64,000 nucleotides of DNA from Gyrodactylus bullatarudis. Lineage: Eukaryota; Platyhelminthes; Monogenea; Gyrodactylidea; Gyrodactylidae. Of this stretch, positions 23,601 through 38,600 are shown in pieces. How positions within the stretch are numbered: position 1 is the stretch's first letter; every line of letters begins with the position of its first letter. The DNA is taken from assembly GCA_012064415.1 (NCBI GenBank), contig SSNU01000279.1:310001-374000 (forward strand), written 5' to 3'. Under the pieces are notes generated by a model. That model was not told where the DNA came from. It did not search any database and saw only the letters and a list, made by a program, of their open reading frames with translations. A program made the translations under genes and the position numbers.

Positions 23601-26600
23601 TTTCTATTTACTTTTGAATGCATAAATCAAAAAAATATATTTTTTGTGTTTCTGAATATATTTCAATTTGGTTTATGCAGATAATTAGATAACTCTTTCA
23701 TACTGACCTAGTTTAGTTCTCATGCAAAAAGAAATCAATCGGACTGAATTTTATGTGATTCTTTTTAAACAAACATTATGTCATTGATCTAAACTGAGAG
23801 CTTGATTGTTTTCATCGTGTACCCTTCTTTCGGATGTGACTCGTAATTATCAAAAACAATAAAATTTTTTACTAAAATTACAAATTATTACAATGTTTCT
23901 TAGAATCTAACTCGATAGAGATCAGACAAGCAAGTGTCATTTATATAAGAGAGTCAAATAATTTTCATCTCATGGTGGACTCTCTAACATCTAGTTTCGA
24001 GAAGATCTATGACCTCACTTTGCTGGTTATAGAATGAACTTATTTCTCTTATTAGTAATGCTAGTCATTAGTTTCCTTTTTATCAAACATGTTTTTTCCT
24101 TTTTCTAAACTATCATGATCCCTTTTAGTCTTCTTCCTCTCTGTCTCAAGCGTACGAAAAAATTTTATCCTCATTGGTTACATCAAGATGAATGAACCAT
24201 ATAAGTCTGTGTTTTGACTGAAGAGAATCGTAATACATCTCTAGCACCCGTGATATTGCTTGTATAAAAAATGAAATTAATTTTTTCCTACCTAGTTTGG
24301 ATATTTTTTTTAATATTTGTCAAATATCCTGTGGATACAAGATTGATGAATTTATTTAGATTAAAAAAGAGATTAAATTTTTGAGAATATTTTTTAAAAA
24401 TAATGATTTGGAGTAGAAAAGGAAAATTAACCAATCAGAGCCCAGGGCCAAAATCTTACTCTAGATAAACTTTGTTGGTATAGAGACTAGTTGAGAACTG
24501 CACTACATCTCAAGAAATTTAATCTGATTCAGAGACTTTAAGCTTGAAAATGCTTGAATATATGTGGAAAAGAAGGTGTAATTTCAAATTGAGTGCCGTG
24601 GCTCAAGGTAGTTACTCTAAATATTTTTAAAAATATATTAAACCAAATTTGAAATGAGTTAAAACATGAAATTCATGTATTTGATTTTAGGTTAATTTTC
24701 TATTACTCTACTTATTTTAATATTCATTTCTTTTCATAGTGTCGTCAACTCGTTGCCAGCAGCCAAAAAAGAGCTGGCTATATTAACATTCGGAATATTG
24801 TACAATATGGTGGAGAATGTAAATACTGCAAATATAATAGATAATTTAAAGACTGATGACAATCAAGAATCATGCAAGGAGAACTCAAATAGTGGAATAA
24901 CTGTCAGCCCAGAAAAGTTGACAATAGCTGAAGGTATTGCAAAATCTGTAGCCGGCTCTTTATTTCATTCGTGTGCTCATGCAGTTAGTGAAGTTGATAA
25001 TGCCACCATAGTGAGTATTATTTGATTTGGTATGAATACTTTCGGAGTTACATTTTCTTGCCTGAATTTTCATTGATTCATAAACTTAATATAAAAATAT
25101 CATCATAAAATTCACCCATCATTGATTAGTAAATCTTGGATTTTTTTTCTTGTCATTAAGAAGCAACATGTTTTTTGTAAGGATTATTATTTCTCGTGAA
25201 TCCGATTCATCATGCGATAATAATAATAATCAGTGATTATGTCTATTATAGCTGTTTATTTTGACTCTTGTAAAGGACATGAGATGAAACTGTTGATAAG
25301 TTGTTGTATAATGTACAAAGAAGAACTAAATCTTTGGCATGTTTTGAATTATAAAAAGGTTTCCAGCGATTTGAGAGATGTGAAACAAATGAATACTGGG
25401 TATAAAGATTAGACAAGATATCTGAATTTGGCAATAGAAGCTCAGTAAAACAGCAAAATCGCTATCTTCCACAATAATGACAAATTTCTATGAAGTATTG
25501 ATTGTATTTCATAAATTAATAATACTAAAATAGTTTTAGTTCAAAAGTTGAAAAATGGAGTTGGTGTATGGCCAAATTTTTGTTTTCAACAACCTGTGGA
25601 CTCATTTTATAATGTCAGGTTTTATGTAAAAAAATGGTTAAATTGATTGGCACCTGAAATAAAATTATAAATTCATAAACTTTAATGCAGATGACGACGA
25701 AGAGAAATTTTTGTTTCTCATTGGTTGAATAAAGATTCACTGAATAAACCGATCTAAAATTTGTGAAAACCTGATAAATAGCAAAAATTCACCATAAATA
25801 AACATAATGATAATAATCAAAGTTATAGAAGGGTGATTTTATGAAAAATATTTTTTAACTTTTAGAACGTTTTTTAACCTATTCACTGAACCTTGGTAAA
25901 AAATAAAACAGATTTCTATCGTACAACAATATCCTGCTACCTTTTAAATGATAAGTCGGCTTTCAATAAAGGTTTCAGATTCGGAATCAGGGTAATTATT
26001 TTGGTAAGGTTACAAATTTTCTAACATTCGTGAATAGCGTAAATTTTTACATTGGATATTTAAAACCAGAAAAAAAACATCAGGACCTCAACTCGTGTAC
26101 TTAACTATTGTAAAAATCCATTGGTATATTCAATTGATTCAATCATTTCCCAACACCCCTAGGACTATTTCTCAGAATCTACAAGTGTTATACCCCATTA
26201 GAATCCCATTATAAAAAAAATACGTAGTCAGTTCTCTTTACAGTTTAGGGACGAAAATCTTTCTGTCTTCAGTTCAGGAAGAAGATTATTAATTGTGAAT
26301 TGTGTGAAACTTTCTTCCTCAAAGTTATTGAGAAAGAGTATTTAACATTATTTACAATAGTAGCTCATTGATTTTTCTCAGTATTGCATTATTATTTAAT
26401 TTACAGAGTACAGAGAACTATGTACATTTATAATATATACATTCAGAGTAGATTATGTGCAATATTGAAAACAACATTGTAATGTAAGCATCGTTGAAAC
26501 ATCTCTCTTTCTCTATCCCCCTATGAAAACATTCACTTTGTCTGAAAAGCAAGAATAGAAAGAAGGAAATAATAATACTGTAGTAGGGGAGAGTACAATA

Positions 26601-29600
26601 GACTCAAATTCTATATTTCTCCTCCTTTCTCGTCTTATGTCGTGTAGTTTGGGTTAACTACAACGAAAGATTCCAGGAGTTATATAAGAACAAATAGGTA
26701 GGCATGCACGCACAAAATTTGTTCTACAAAATTTCCACTTCATTTTTGACTCTCAGTCTCCCCGAAATGAGACAAAAATAATTTCCCAGAAATATGAGAG
26801 AAGAAATAATTAATCGAGCTGATAGTAATTTTATGTGGGATTTTTGTAAAATACAGAAAAATTCGAAATTGAAGCCTCAGGTTTTTCTTATTTAAGATTG
26901 CAGTATCCTTATTTAAATGATCATAAGATCTTGGAATTATTCTCCTTATGTAAGAAGTACCACTAGTAATTCTTACAGAAATGAGTAATGAAATTGTACC
27001 GAATCGATAACTATCCCAAATAAGAAGATAGGTTACGAAAGTGATTTTCATCATTTTTATCAATTTTGAAATAAAATTTTGAGTTGGCGCTGAATTTCTA
27101 AAGCTATTTGATACGAAGATGAGAATTTACTATTTTTACAAATAATTAATATTTTTCTTCGGAAAGTCAGGAAAGAATTTGTTTCTCGAATATCATCATA
27201 AAATGAGTCAATAAGTTGTGGAAGTTCAAAAAATTTTCTGAAAAATTCAATCTGACCAAAATTAGGCCGTTTTTTGAATTTTGAAAATGCACCTTTAAGC
27301 TCAAAAACAAGAAATAACATGAAATAATATCCATTTAATATCTACTTTTCATAACTAAAAACAAAAATATTCATTCAAAAACTTGATAATAATTATTGTG
27401 TTTATTTTCGTACTTCTAAAAACCATTCAAAAGTTTTTCTCGTCTAGCTTATTACTGAATATTTTAAGATAAATTAAATTAATTAATAATTTTTGTGTCA
27501 TTTTTAATATATTTCCGTTGTAATTTCTCTTTCAAACTCATTTTTAACTCGAAAGTCATGTCCCTAATATCCAACAAGAGTTAAATTTCAAGGGAATCTT
27601 CCCTAATCGATTCATAAAACTTTTAATGTACATCCAAAAATGTGTACAAGCAGAGAATATATCAGAAAAGGAGTAATCGAATGTATATATTTTTCCATTT
27701 TTTTCTTGCAAAGTAAAAAAAAATAACTTAACAGAAAATGTTAAAGTAAACATTTCCTTTTTCATATGCAATGCATGTATTTTTTCCAGGAGAAATGTAA
27801 TCTGTATGTGCACACAAGCCTGCTATATGTTGCGTATTATTATATCTTCGAAAAGAAAAAATCCAAACTATAGATACAATGAACTGTACAGTTATGGTAT
27901 TAATAAAAACATGATCCTAATTTGTGATCTTTGTAATTGGTAACAAATGCTGAATGAATTCTGATTGGTTGAATACGTATTTATATATTTGTACAAACAA
28001 ATATTAGTGTACTTTACTGGACACAAATGATACATCTATGTTAAGGGGATAATAAGATAATTATTGCATAAATTGAGAAAATCAATAGGAATAACTAAAC
28101 TATAGAATATTAAATAACTTGAGTAGTAGCAAGAGTAGAGTTGGATGAATATTAGATCTAGTGAATTATTTTGAATGGTTGAAAAACCAAATCTTAGTGG
28201 GCTGTACTGAACCAAAAAATACTGCTAAGAATTAAGAACTGCTTATGAAATCTCTTAAAAGAGACTCAAGAATTTCGCTTTCAAAATTATTTTTTCTTGA
28301 TCCGGATCAAAGTTATCTCACAGGTATGTTGATAAATTTTCATCCTCTCTCGAGATATGCTTTCATTAAAATTAGATTTACTTTCTCATATGTCTCTTTG
28401 AGTATGAAGAATAAGTGTATTTAAGATTGAGATGCTTGTTTTTATGAAAAGCGTTCAATCGATTTCTTGAATCTCAAGTATTTTCTTGTTTGAACGAGCC
28501 AGGAGAAGAATATACTTTTCGTTATCAAATTTATGCATGCTTTTGTCTCATTGACTAATCTAATTTTTAGTTCTCGAGCTTGTATTTATAGTGGATTAGA
28601 CATGTATAAAAGAGAGTTGAGAAAATAGATTTCAGGAATTCAGTTTTGGTAATTTTAGCTTTGCCCAGCGATACAAATCATTCACTGGTGTAAGATAATT
28701 CGAATTACATTCGTTTGTTCATTTCTTTGGCATTCAACAGCAAGTCCAATAATAATAATAAAGAAACATTAAAAAGATGAATGTAGATAGATGCGGTTAT
28801 GTCCCATTGTTTCACCAGTGGAACACAGCACTTTCTCGAGCGATAACTTCAACTGAAAAATACATGAAATACTTTTTTTCACCCCTGGTTAGAGAGGAAA
28901 GTTATTAAACTACAAAAATTAAAATTTTTAACTTTGTAAATATTAAAATAGAAATACATATTTCTTAAAGGATCATCAGTGGTATCACTTTAAAAATGAT
29001 AAGAGTTAAATAATTGAATGAAATAATAATTTACAATTTTGAAAGGAATAGTAAAAGTTTAAGAATATATGCAAGCTGAAAAAACACCAAAACTCTCCAT
29101 TAAATAGCAAGAGTGGAGAGAAAAGTGAAAAAGCTCACATAGGCCAAGGTAGTTGAAGATTATATGAATAGTTTTTCTGAACACATAGATTGGGTTTGTA
29201 TTGATTGATAAAGAATTTCTCCTTTACCCATACATCTATGCTGTAAATATCATCTCATCAAACCAGAATTAGAGATTCATAGAGACCTCTGGAAATACAT
29301 ATTTCTCTTATATAAATTCTTTTTTTCTAAATTACAAATGATAAATATTTTAGAGTCAATGCAAACATTTTCACCTCAATTAACTTAAGGGGATTCAGAT
29401 ATTTTGTTCTATATACTGTATCATTGAAAATTATAATTTAGAATTATGACTGGAGAACTGATTCGGACCCATGTTGAGAATTAAAAATTTGAAAAATCAG
29501 CAAAAAATGTAATTTTTATTGGCTTCTCGTAAAATTGGGGTCTTATTTTGCCCTATTTTTTATTTTTAACCCTCCATGTCCAAAATTTTTTTCATTTGTA

Positions 29601-32600
29601 ACCTTAATAATAGCGCTAATTCTGAATCATTTAAATTCAACTATACCAATACGTGATTCTGGTAAATAGGTAAAAATATTGAAAAGGAACACGAAAACCA
29701 TATTAGATTTTGCGAATTAGTTTTTATTTTCATGATATACAAAAAGCCAGGAAGTGTATCAGAAAACTTCAATGGGTTTCTTTTGCTTGTTTTCATCATA
29801 ACTTTATATTTTAAATAAAAATCAATAAATTCCATAGAATAACTCTCCTTTCTACATTGACCTGATGAATGTAAATGCTTCTTGAAACCATGTTGCCATA
29901 GGATGTTGATTCGCGATTCATTTATATCCATCGAGTTATTACTTGATTTTCTTATCTCGATCTTACAGAACACATAGAGTAAATGAAAATTGAATTCCCC
30001 TTTCAAAAATCACCTTGTTTTTCATTTCTATCTAAAGTACAAAATAAAAACTTCATTTTAGTGTGCAAAGCAACTTCTTTCCATGGGATTCTATCCATAG
30101 TTCTCGTTTTAAAGCTCATATTTTAATATATAGTTGTTAAAATCAAATTCAAATTACAGACATTTTTTCCTCCAGATCATCACAAGTCTACTCCTGAACT
30201 TTAGCTGTCTCCCAAAGGAACTGATTTCAATATATGAGGATGCTGTTTCGGGGAAGCTAATGCCACTCAAAGGTGAAAAGTATCAAAATAATAGTGAGTA
30301 CATCTAAAAATTGAGCACCACTAAATTGTAAAAGAATTACAGTTAGGAAAACTATTTCGAGTATTTTATGAATGTTGCAAATTAGGGCAATTTCACATTC
30401 CCAAAAAAATAAGAGAAAAGCATCTATTGAATACCAAAATTTTCTTCTATGAATTTTTATTAGTTAGGTATCAATAGAAATTTTCGAAGTAATTTATGGA
30501 AACCCTACTTTAAATCACCGAATAAAATTTCGAAATTGATTGCTTTTTAGAGATCGCAAAACACATATTTTTGCTCACATATTCACACCTTTTATTTCTA
30601 AATTATTAATAAAGCTTATTGATATGAAGTCGGGAATCTATGATTTATACAAAATTCGAATATGGCGCGAAATTTCCATGTATTTGAACTGAGAGCAAAA
30701 CTCTTATTGATTTCAAAAATCTGGGTAATCCGGAGAAATTCATCAAGATCAAGATTAGACAAAGAAAATCAAGTTTATTCTAATCCAATGATTCATTTCA
30801 TTATTGTTTGGGAGTTGAATTTCGATTTCTTGGTCATTTTCTCTTGAAAATCCATGAAATTTCGTTGATCAAGTCAGAGATTCCCAAATTTAGATCAATG
30901 TAGCCAGCCAGGTAGTTGTTAGATCGGGAGGATTAGACCGGCAAATCATTAAACTTTTTATCAGAGTAATTTTTTCCCAACTACAGACAATAAAAAAAGA
31001 GTTTCAATGGAATTGATTTTTTATTTGAAATTAATTCACCAGAAATTCTACCTTTTTTTTCTTGGAGAGATAAGAATTCTTCTTTTATTTTCTCCTTTGA
31101 TCCATACGGATTTCCTCATTCCTTCATCTTTCCAGTGGCTTAGAAAATAATTTTGAAATACACTATCTCTTTTTTATAGATTGAAATTTCTCTATTCATA
31201 GCTGGGTTTGCTCTCTGAATCCTGTATGGTTCAATATAAAGTTGGTTGATCTAAGATTTTCACAGAAATCTCGATTTTTTCATCAAGAATTCGAAGATTT
31301 CAAGATCTCAAATTGTAACAATGATTTAAAGTTATTCTTCAGTCAAGTAAACGTATTATCATTCGGAAATTTCTGATGGGAACGCCAATTTGGGAACAGA
31401 TCTCAGATCATCTCAATTTATTGCTTTTCAAGCAGAAAAAACTGTCGAAAATTAGGAAGTAAACTTTCACACGAAATCACATCGTAAAAAGCTCCAAATT
31501 AATATTCAGTCTCCTAGTATACAGTAGGATTGAATTTCACGAATTCAGTTTTAGCAATTACAAAATGCTTAGTCTTACCAGTTATCTCGAGTATAGAGTA
31601 TCCATTCTAGAGACTTATAATTATCATTTTAATGATGAATGGCTCTAACGAGTAGTTTGGTTTACGATATAAATCGGTTCTCTTCGTCAGAAAGCTATAG
31701 ATTTGAGTCCTTTGAATGAGAATTTTCTTCAAACACAGATTTTTGGACACCAAGATATACTGATTAAACTGAATAAGCTTAAAAGAATAACATGTAATAT
31801 CCTCATTTAGAAAATTTTATAAATTTCTTACTGTCCAATTGATTTTCTCTTTTCATTCTTCTCGCCAATTAGAGTATTATTTTGATCATTAGGAAGAGAA
31901 AGAAAAGATGAGAGTAGACAATAAAAAGGAATTTCATTCCTGGTTCCATATTTTTCTTCTTTTCATTAGAGGAAAAATAATCAGAAATCGATAATTCAAA
32001 TGTTCCCAGTCACATTCAAGAAGAAAGATTAATTGAGTAGATATTAAGAGAAATTCATGCAAATGCTGAAATTATTTGAACCGATTCATTCAGTTGATAT
32101 AAAACTATTTTCGAGGAATTTGGGGAAAAAAATTTCTCATGGTCTCGAAAGTTTCTGGAAACAGTAAATCGAATAACACATTTTGAAATTTGCGCGAATT
32201 GTCCATATCTTCAAACTTTGAGCTGAAAATATTTGATTTTAAAGGTGACACATCCAAGTCAATATTGAGTAACAAACTGACTCAAATCACGAAGCAGATG
32301 TTCCCAGGCAGAAAGCTTCGAATCATACAGAGAACGACAAAACTTCTAAATGGACATAACAAAGACCCCATTCCAAAGCTCAAGAAGAAAGGAGTGATCT
32401 ATCTTTTCACTTGTCCATGTGGTTCCAAGTATGTCGGGCAAACTACGAGAACACTAGGTGAAAGAGTCAAGGAGCATCTAAGGCCAAAGCACAACAGTGC
32501 CGTACAGATTCACCTACAGGAAACAGGACATAAGGCGGACGAAGGTAATTTCACAATTCTCTACCAAGTCGATCAGAGTCTCAACAGCCGTGCAAGGGAA

Positions 32601-35600
32601 AATGATTTATCGAGTGCAGAGTCACACTTTATATCCAAATTGAAACCGGATTTATGTGTACAGAAAGTAATCGCTTCCAACCTTGGTATCAGAGGCCGGG
32701 ATAGGTACACAAAACAAAGGCAATTAGCGAAAATAGAGAAAATACTGAAGACCACAGTCCTACCCCCTCCCAGATTTAGCTCAACACAATGCACAAGTGA
32801 AAACCAAAATGAAAACCCAGAGAAGTTGGCTGTAGCCAATAATCACCAATCACAAGTGCAAAGTTCAGCCCCAGCAACCAATTTAGAGTTGGCAATCAAT
32901 GAACAATCCGAGAAGTCAACTGTAGTTGATAATCAAATTATGAGCCAACCTACAATTAGTGCAAATAACGAGGTGAAAAAGAATCCATCAATTAAACGGA
33001 AGCGAAAAAGACACAGCGGTCAGTTAATAATGGATGGATTTCTGAAGCGACAAAAATGAAGCAGCCTGGAAACAGGATCATCAAAAAATGAACACCTCCC
33101 CCCCTCCTTGAGTTCCCTTTTTTATCCAATGGAAGAGCAGAAAAATTTGCACTGTAACAGTATATAACGAGAGGCCGGGATTAAGTCTGAAGAGACCCGG
33201 CGAAATAAAACGTTTATCACTTATTATTCGTTCATTCTCCTATCTTCCTTATGAGTTTGGACTCTAGTAATAATAATATTTGATTATATTAAGGCGTGAG
33301 AGGGATCAAGCGTTAATCTTCAGGATCACTCTAAGACAAGGAAAATATGAATATTACTATCACTGATTAACGTTATATTTAGCCAGGTCTCTTCAGACTC
33401 TACCCTGATTGACACATTATTGCGACTATTACAATGCCAAATATTTGTGCACGTCCATTGGTTGAGCTGATTTTAATTCGCATCCAAGAAGCAAGGGGGA
33501 AGGTTCACTTCTCATTTTACTTTTTGCTTCTTTAGGAATGCATTAATTTTTAATTAACCAGTAGTATTTCTTCTCTTTCGTTTAGTCAGGGAAAATTCGA
33601 AAAATAAATCTTATTGGAAAAAATTGAAACGATTTTTCCTTATTTTTACTGCTTGAAAATTAGTAAACTAGGATGGTCCGAGATTAGTTCAAATTGACTG
33701 TTCTTTTAAAAAATGAATAATGATAATTGGTTTCTTTGTTTAAGGGTTATCCTGAATAGAGTAACGTTATCTCTAGAATTTAAAAAAATTTTCCGAAAAC
33801 TTCCATTTGTAATATTTTTGGCGAAATAGTTATATTTTTTCAATGTCAAATTTTGGATTGTATGAAAAAAAGGAAAATTCTTGGCACCAAAATGTTTAAA
33901 TTAGTGAAAGTGTGCCTTCAAAAAAAATTCTGAAGCTATGATGAAAAAGTGAGAATTTTGTAAAAGATCATTCCGAAATTCATTGAGCTGTGAATTAAAA
34001 TCCTTGGATTTCTTACAGAACTCAAACCAATCTAGTGTTAGGTATAGAGGAACACGTTGTGGTTGGAAAAGACATGTATTGAATTTAATGATTTTGTACA
34101 AGCAATAGATAAGGCTAATAAAAAGTACATAAGAAAGGATAGAGAGCAGCATGGTTTTGGAGAACTTACCACGAGAACTGACCCACGTGATGATACAAAT
34201 TAACCTCCCTTATTTCTATTGGTCAGTGAGCATTCTATTCTCTTATTGGCTAGTGATGATCGTGTACAAATAAATTGATATTTATGCCTAATTACTATTG
34301 GGTACTGTTATAAATAAATATTGTTTTGAGAACGTAATAATGACTGCTACACCAATAATGATTGGCCAAAATCTTTAGACTAGTTCTCTTTCAGACTCTC
34401 CAGATGATGATTCCATAATGGAAGATGAAAATAATAACTTTTCTATGAAACAAAATTTCAAAGTTTATGCTGAACGTCTTCTATGTTTGTCAAGTCATCC
34501 GAGTAACAAACTGAAAAAGTCTCAATTATCTGATTGTAGTAATGTTAAGAGGTCACATCATCATCAATTGTTGTGTCACACCAAGAGTGGAGACAAAGCC
34601 TCGTTTAGCAGTTATACAAAGGCTAGCTTTGAAATGAGCTCAGATGCTCGAGATTCTTCCGTGTCAATCCTTATGAATCAGTTGGCATTTCAAAAACAAA
34701 ATTATGAGAATCTTGAACGCAGTGAAAAGTCGACGCAAACTTCCATATTAAAGATGTCAAAGGTTAGTTATAACATTGCATTCTAATTTTAATATGACAT
34801 GAAGATGAGAAAAAATAAAATCTTGCCATTTTACAAATTTTGAAAATGCCCCAATTTTAACCTTAAGACATAAAGTTTTTATCGATTTCGAAGACTTAAA
34901 GCAATTCGATACCGATATTTCGGATCAATGTTAAACAAAGAATTCAAATTTATCTATCATTTAAATGTTGTCTCCAAGTTCCAATGTCCTTGCAAAGCTG
35001 AATACATTGGACGCACAATACTCCGCCTTGGAGAAAGGATCGATGAGCACCTATAAAGTAAGAAGACTTCATGTGGCAAGTTGCAAGAAGGAAGTATCCC
35101 CGACAACTTCACAATCAAACAAACCGGGAAAACCTATACATGCTCAGAGTCGCCGAAGCCTTCTTCATTCTCAACCTAGCGTGTGCATTCAGAAAAACGT
35201 CGTCAATTTGCTCAAACTTCCATGGTCAACTAGGATCCAGAGAATAGTGAATTCAACCCCGCCTTTCCTAAGTTCCTAGCTGACGATCAACACCTCAACC
35301 CCACAGATTAAAAACTATTTTTCCTCCACTCGATAATTATGCAATTACAATAAACGATATTTGCATCCAATTCGAATTTGGGCATCGAGGTTCGGAGAAA
35401 ATGGTTTTCAATTTTTGTGCATTCCCCTTTGTGATAATGGAAAAATTCAGATATCCCACAGTGATGACGAATTTCTGCGAAAAAATTGGCCTAATTGGAA
35501 TTCTTGATCCGGAATATTAGCATCAAATTGCTTTGAATCTTTAAAATCGATAAATCTTTTGAGCTCATAGGTTGAAAATGTAGGGAAATTCATAAAATGG

Positions 35601-38600
35601 CCTAATTTCGGCCAGATTCAATTTTTTCAGAAATTTTCTTTGTGATCATTTACCCATAGAATTCAAAAAATAAATTTTCCCTGACTTCTTTATTACTTGT
35701 ATCAGAACCCGTGTTAAATTTTTTTAATATTTGATTGATTCATATTGGTACATTGTTTACAATTTATATTCGTCTAAATTTACTATAGAAGAAATGCATA
35801 TTTCTAAATTGAAATTCAAGCCTCCAAATGTTTGAAAGCTTCTTACTTGGAAGTAATGTCGTTGAAACAAAATATTATTTCATAAGAATAATATTAGAAG
35901 TATTGAAAAATCTCCATCTTATGCTCTATAGGATTTGTTCAGGACTCTGAAAATAAATTTAAATTCAAATCATACATCATTCAAAGATTTTGTCTAGTTT
36001 AGGAAATCATATTCGTCCATCTTGCAAGATTCATAAGAATTTCTTTCTTTCATGGCGAAATGCAATTTACATAAATTACTCGCGAATTATTATTATTCCC
36101 ACATTCCATTGCGAGTGAAAAATCATAAATTACTCTAATTTTCAATTGATATTTAATACGATCTGCGGTTGTGGTTTTAATCACTTTTGTCGAATAATTT
36201 TACTTGATCAACATAACCTATTAAGCTTTGATCAATTTTTACCCTCAAGGCCTACTGTGTCTTTAAGCAGCTGATTATTATTCATCTAAACCTTAGAAAA
36301 TACTTTCTTCGCCACACATTCGGTAGGAAATTTATAAATCTCCTGGAATACAAACCAAATTCTGAAAAAGTTGATTTTTAAAACTCTATCAGCTAATGCT
36401 TCAAAGATAGCCTATCGAAAAACGATCTCATTTTTGATAGATAACTCCTCAACTAAATAAATTTTTGAGATTAATTATCATTATATTCTTTTGATTTTCC
36501 TAGAATATTATCGAATTTGATGTATAAAAAAGTAAGCTACTATAAAGTAGTTACCTATCAAGAGACGAAAAATTTATCATTTGAAACTTTTGATTATTGC
36601 AAAGCACATTTCAAATATGAATAAATACAAATCATCAATTGAATGATATGATTTAAATCTTGCTAGCCTCAAGTCCATCCTGGCTCTGATAATCTAATCA
36701 TTAGCTCAAATAATTCAAATTAATTCATTTTTAGAGTCGAAAAAACCATCAAGGTAACACAAACACCCACATCTCTAACCCTCTATATATTTAGCTTATA
36801 ATTGAAATAATTTAAAATTAATTTCATGTTTCTTTTAACCACACCAGACAATTTATGTATTATTTGTATTAGGTAATCTGATTCATATTTTATCGATTTC
36901 AAAGAGAGAGTTTTGATAAAACTGAATTTTAGAAATTTCAATTCATTGAAGAAAATTCACCCTTTACTAGTTTATTTCAACAAATTCAAGATAAGAATTA
37001 CATCATGAGTTCCTTATTGAATGACAAACCTTCAAAAGATATGGAATGGAAAAACCTGTTTTTATTGGATGATGATTTGTAGAAAAATGTGGATACCTTT
37101 AACACAATTTGAGGCTTTTAAGAGAAAAATTCATTTCGAAAGGATGAAAGATGTTTATTACTTTTTGAATAATTGCCAAATGACAAAAAAGTATAAACCA
37201 AGAATTGGAAAGACATGAAAAATAATTATAATTGAGATTTTGAGTCAACGATTTTTTTCAAAGAGATCTATGATTGCTAAAAAAAATTTTCATTCAACTC
37301 ATTTAGTTATATCTTTTCATCGACTCAGTCTAATAAAACTAACTTGCAAGAATGAAAACTTGATAACGACACAAAAAATACGTAAATTACTGAAATCGAC
37401 TGAAATTTTGAGTAAATATTCATTTTGCTATAATAACTAACCATTTCGGTTGTATTTTAATAATTTACTACAGTAGTAATAATATGAAACTTTAAAAAGA
37501 CCTAAAAAATTTGAAAGTATTTTATTTCATTTTTTGTAGTTATAGAAGAAAAGTTTTTTATTCACCAAATGGTTCATCAGTAGTAACACATAAATATTAA
37601 ATATAAATGGTGAAATTTTGAAAGAAGTATAGTTAAAGTTGAAAAATATATGAATATAATGTGAGCTGAAAAAAACACCAAAAATCTTAAATAAATAGCA
37701 ACAGTGAAGAGAGAAGTGAAAGAGCTCACATAGGCCATTGAAGATTATAATAGCAATTTCTCTGAACACACAGGTTTGGTTTAAAGTGATTGATGAAGAA
37801 TTTCTCCTTCACCCACAAATCTGTGTTGTTATCACCCGCATTTTTAAACAAAATTGAGAAATTGAAGCCTCATGATTTTCCTGTTTGATGTGTCTTGTCA
37901 CTGCTGTATCCTTCTTTAGATGATCATTTGACTTAGTTGACAATTTTCTAATTATAATTGCTCTTCCTATATAAGAAGCTCCACAGTCGCATTGGAATTT
38001 GTTAATCAAAAGAGTCTTTTCTTCTGGTTGTAGTTAATCCTTATGAATCAAACTGAATAATCTTTGGATTTAAATACAATTTTCAATTGTATATTATTAT
38101 TGAAGAGTTTTGGTCTTTTTTTCAGCTCACATTATATTCTAATTTTCAACTTTTACTATACTTCTTTCAGAATTTGTAAAATATTATTTTCAATGAATTT
38201 TATCACTATTTATGTGACACTACTGATGAACCATAAAGAAATAAGCTTCGGAAAATTACTGTAACTGGAAAATAACTGGAAATTTTCCTAATTATTCTTT
38301 CCAGTAATAGTAAATTTTAAGCAAATTATTATAATATGTATTGTAATAAATTCTGTTTATTAAATTAATATACACTTTTGAAAATCTGAGAAGACTTTTG
38401 AGGTTCTCAGAGAAGTTTTATCGAAAACGAGATAGTTCATGAAAATAATGATAAAGATCTCAGAGCTGAATTTGTTACCTATCAAAATTTTGAGAGTCAT
38501 GAGAAATCGTCTTTAATTTGGTGGAGAAAACATCATGAATATTATCCTCTTTTGCGTCATTTTGCAAAATCAATATTCTCTATTTATGTGAGCAAATTTT

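Noticed and set aside
29641..30006. 121-residue minus-strand ORF
   Set aside because: No recognisable domain; lies in RhoGAP intron 4 in low-complexity AT-rich sequence; no supporting splice signals examined convincingly.
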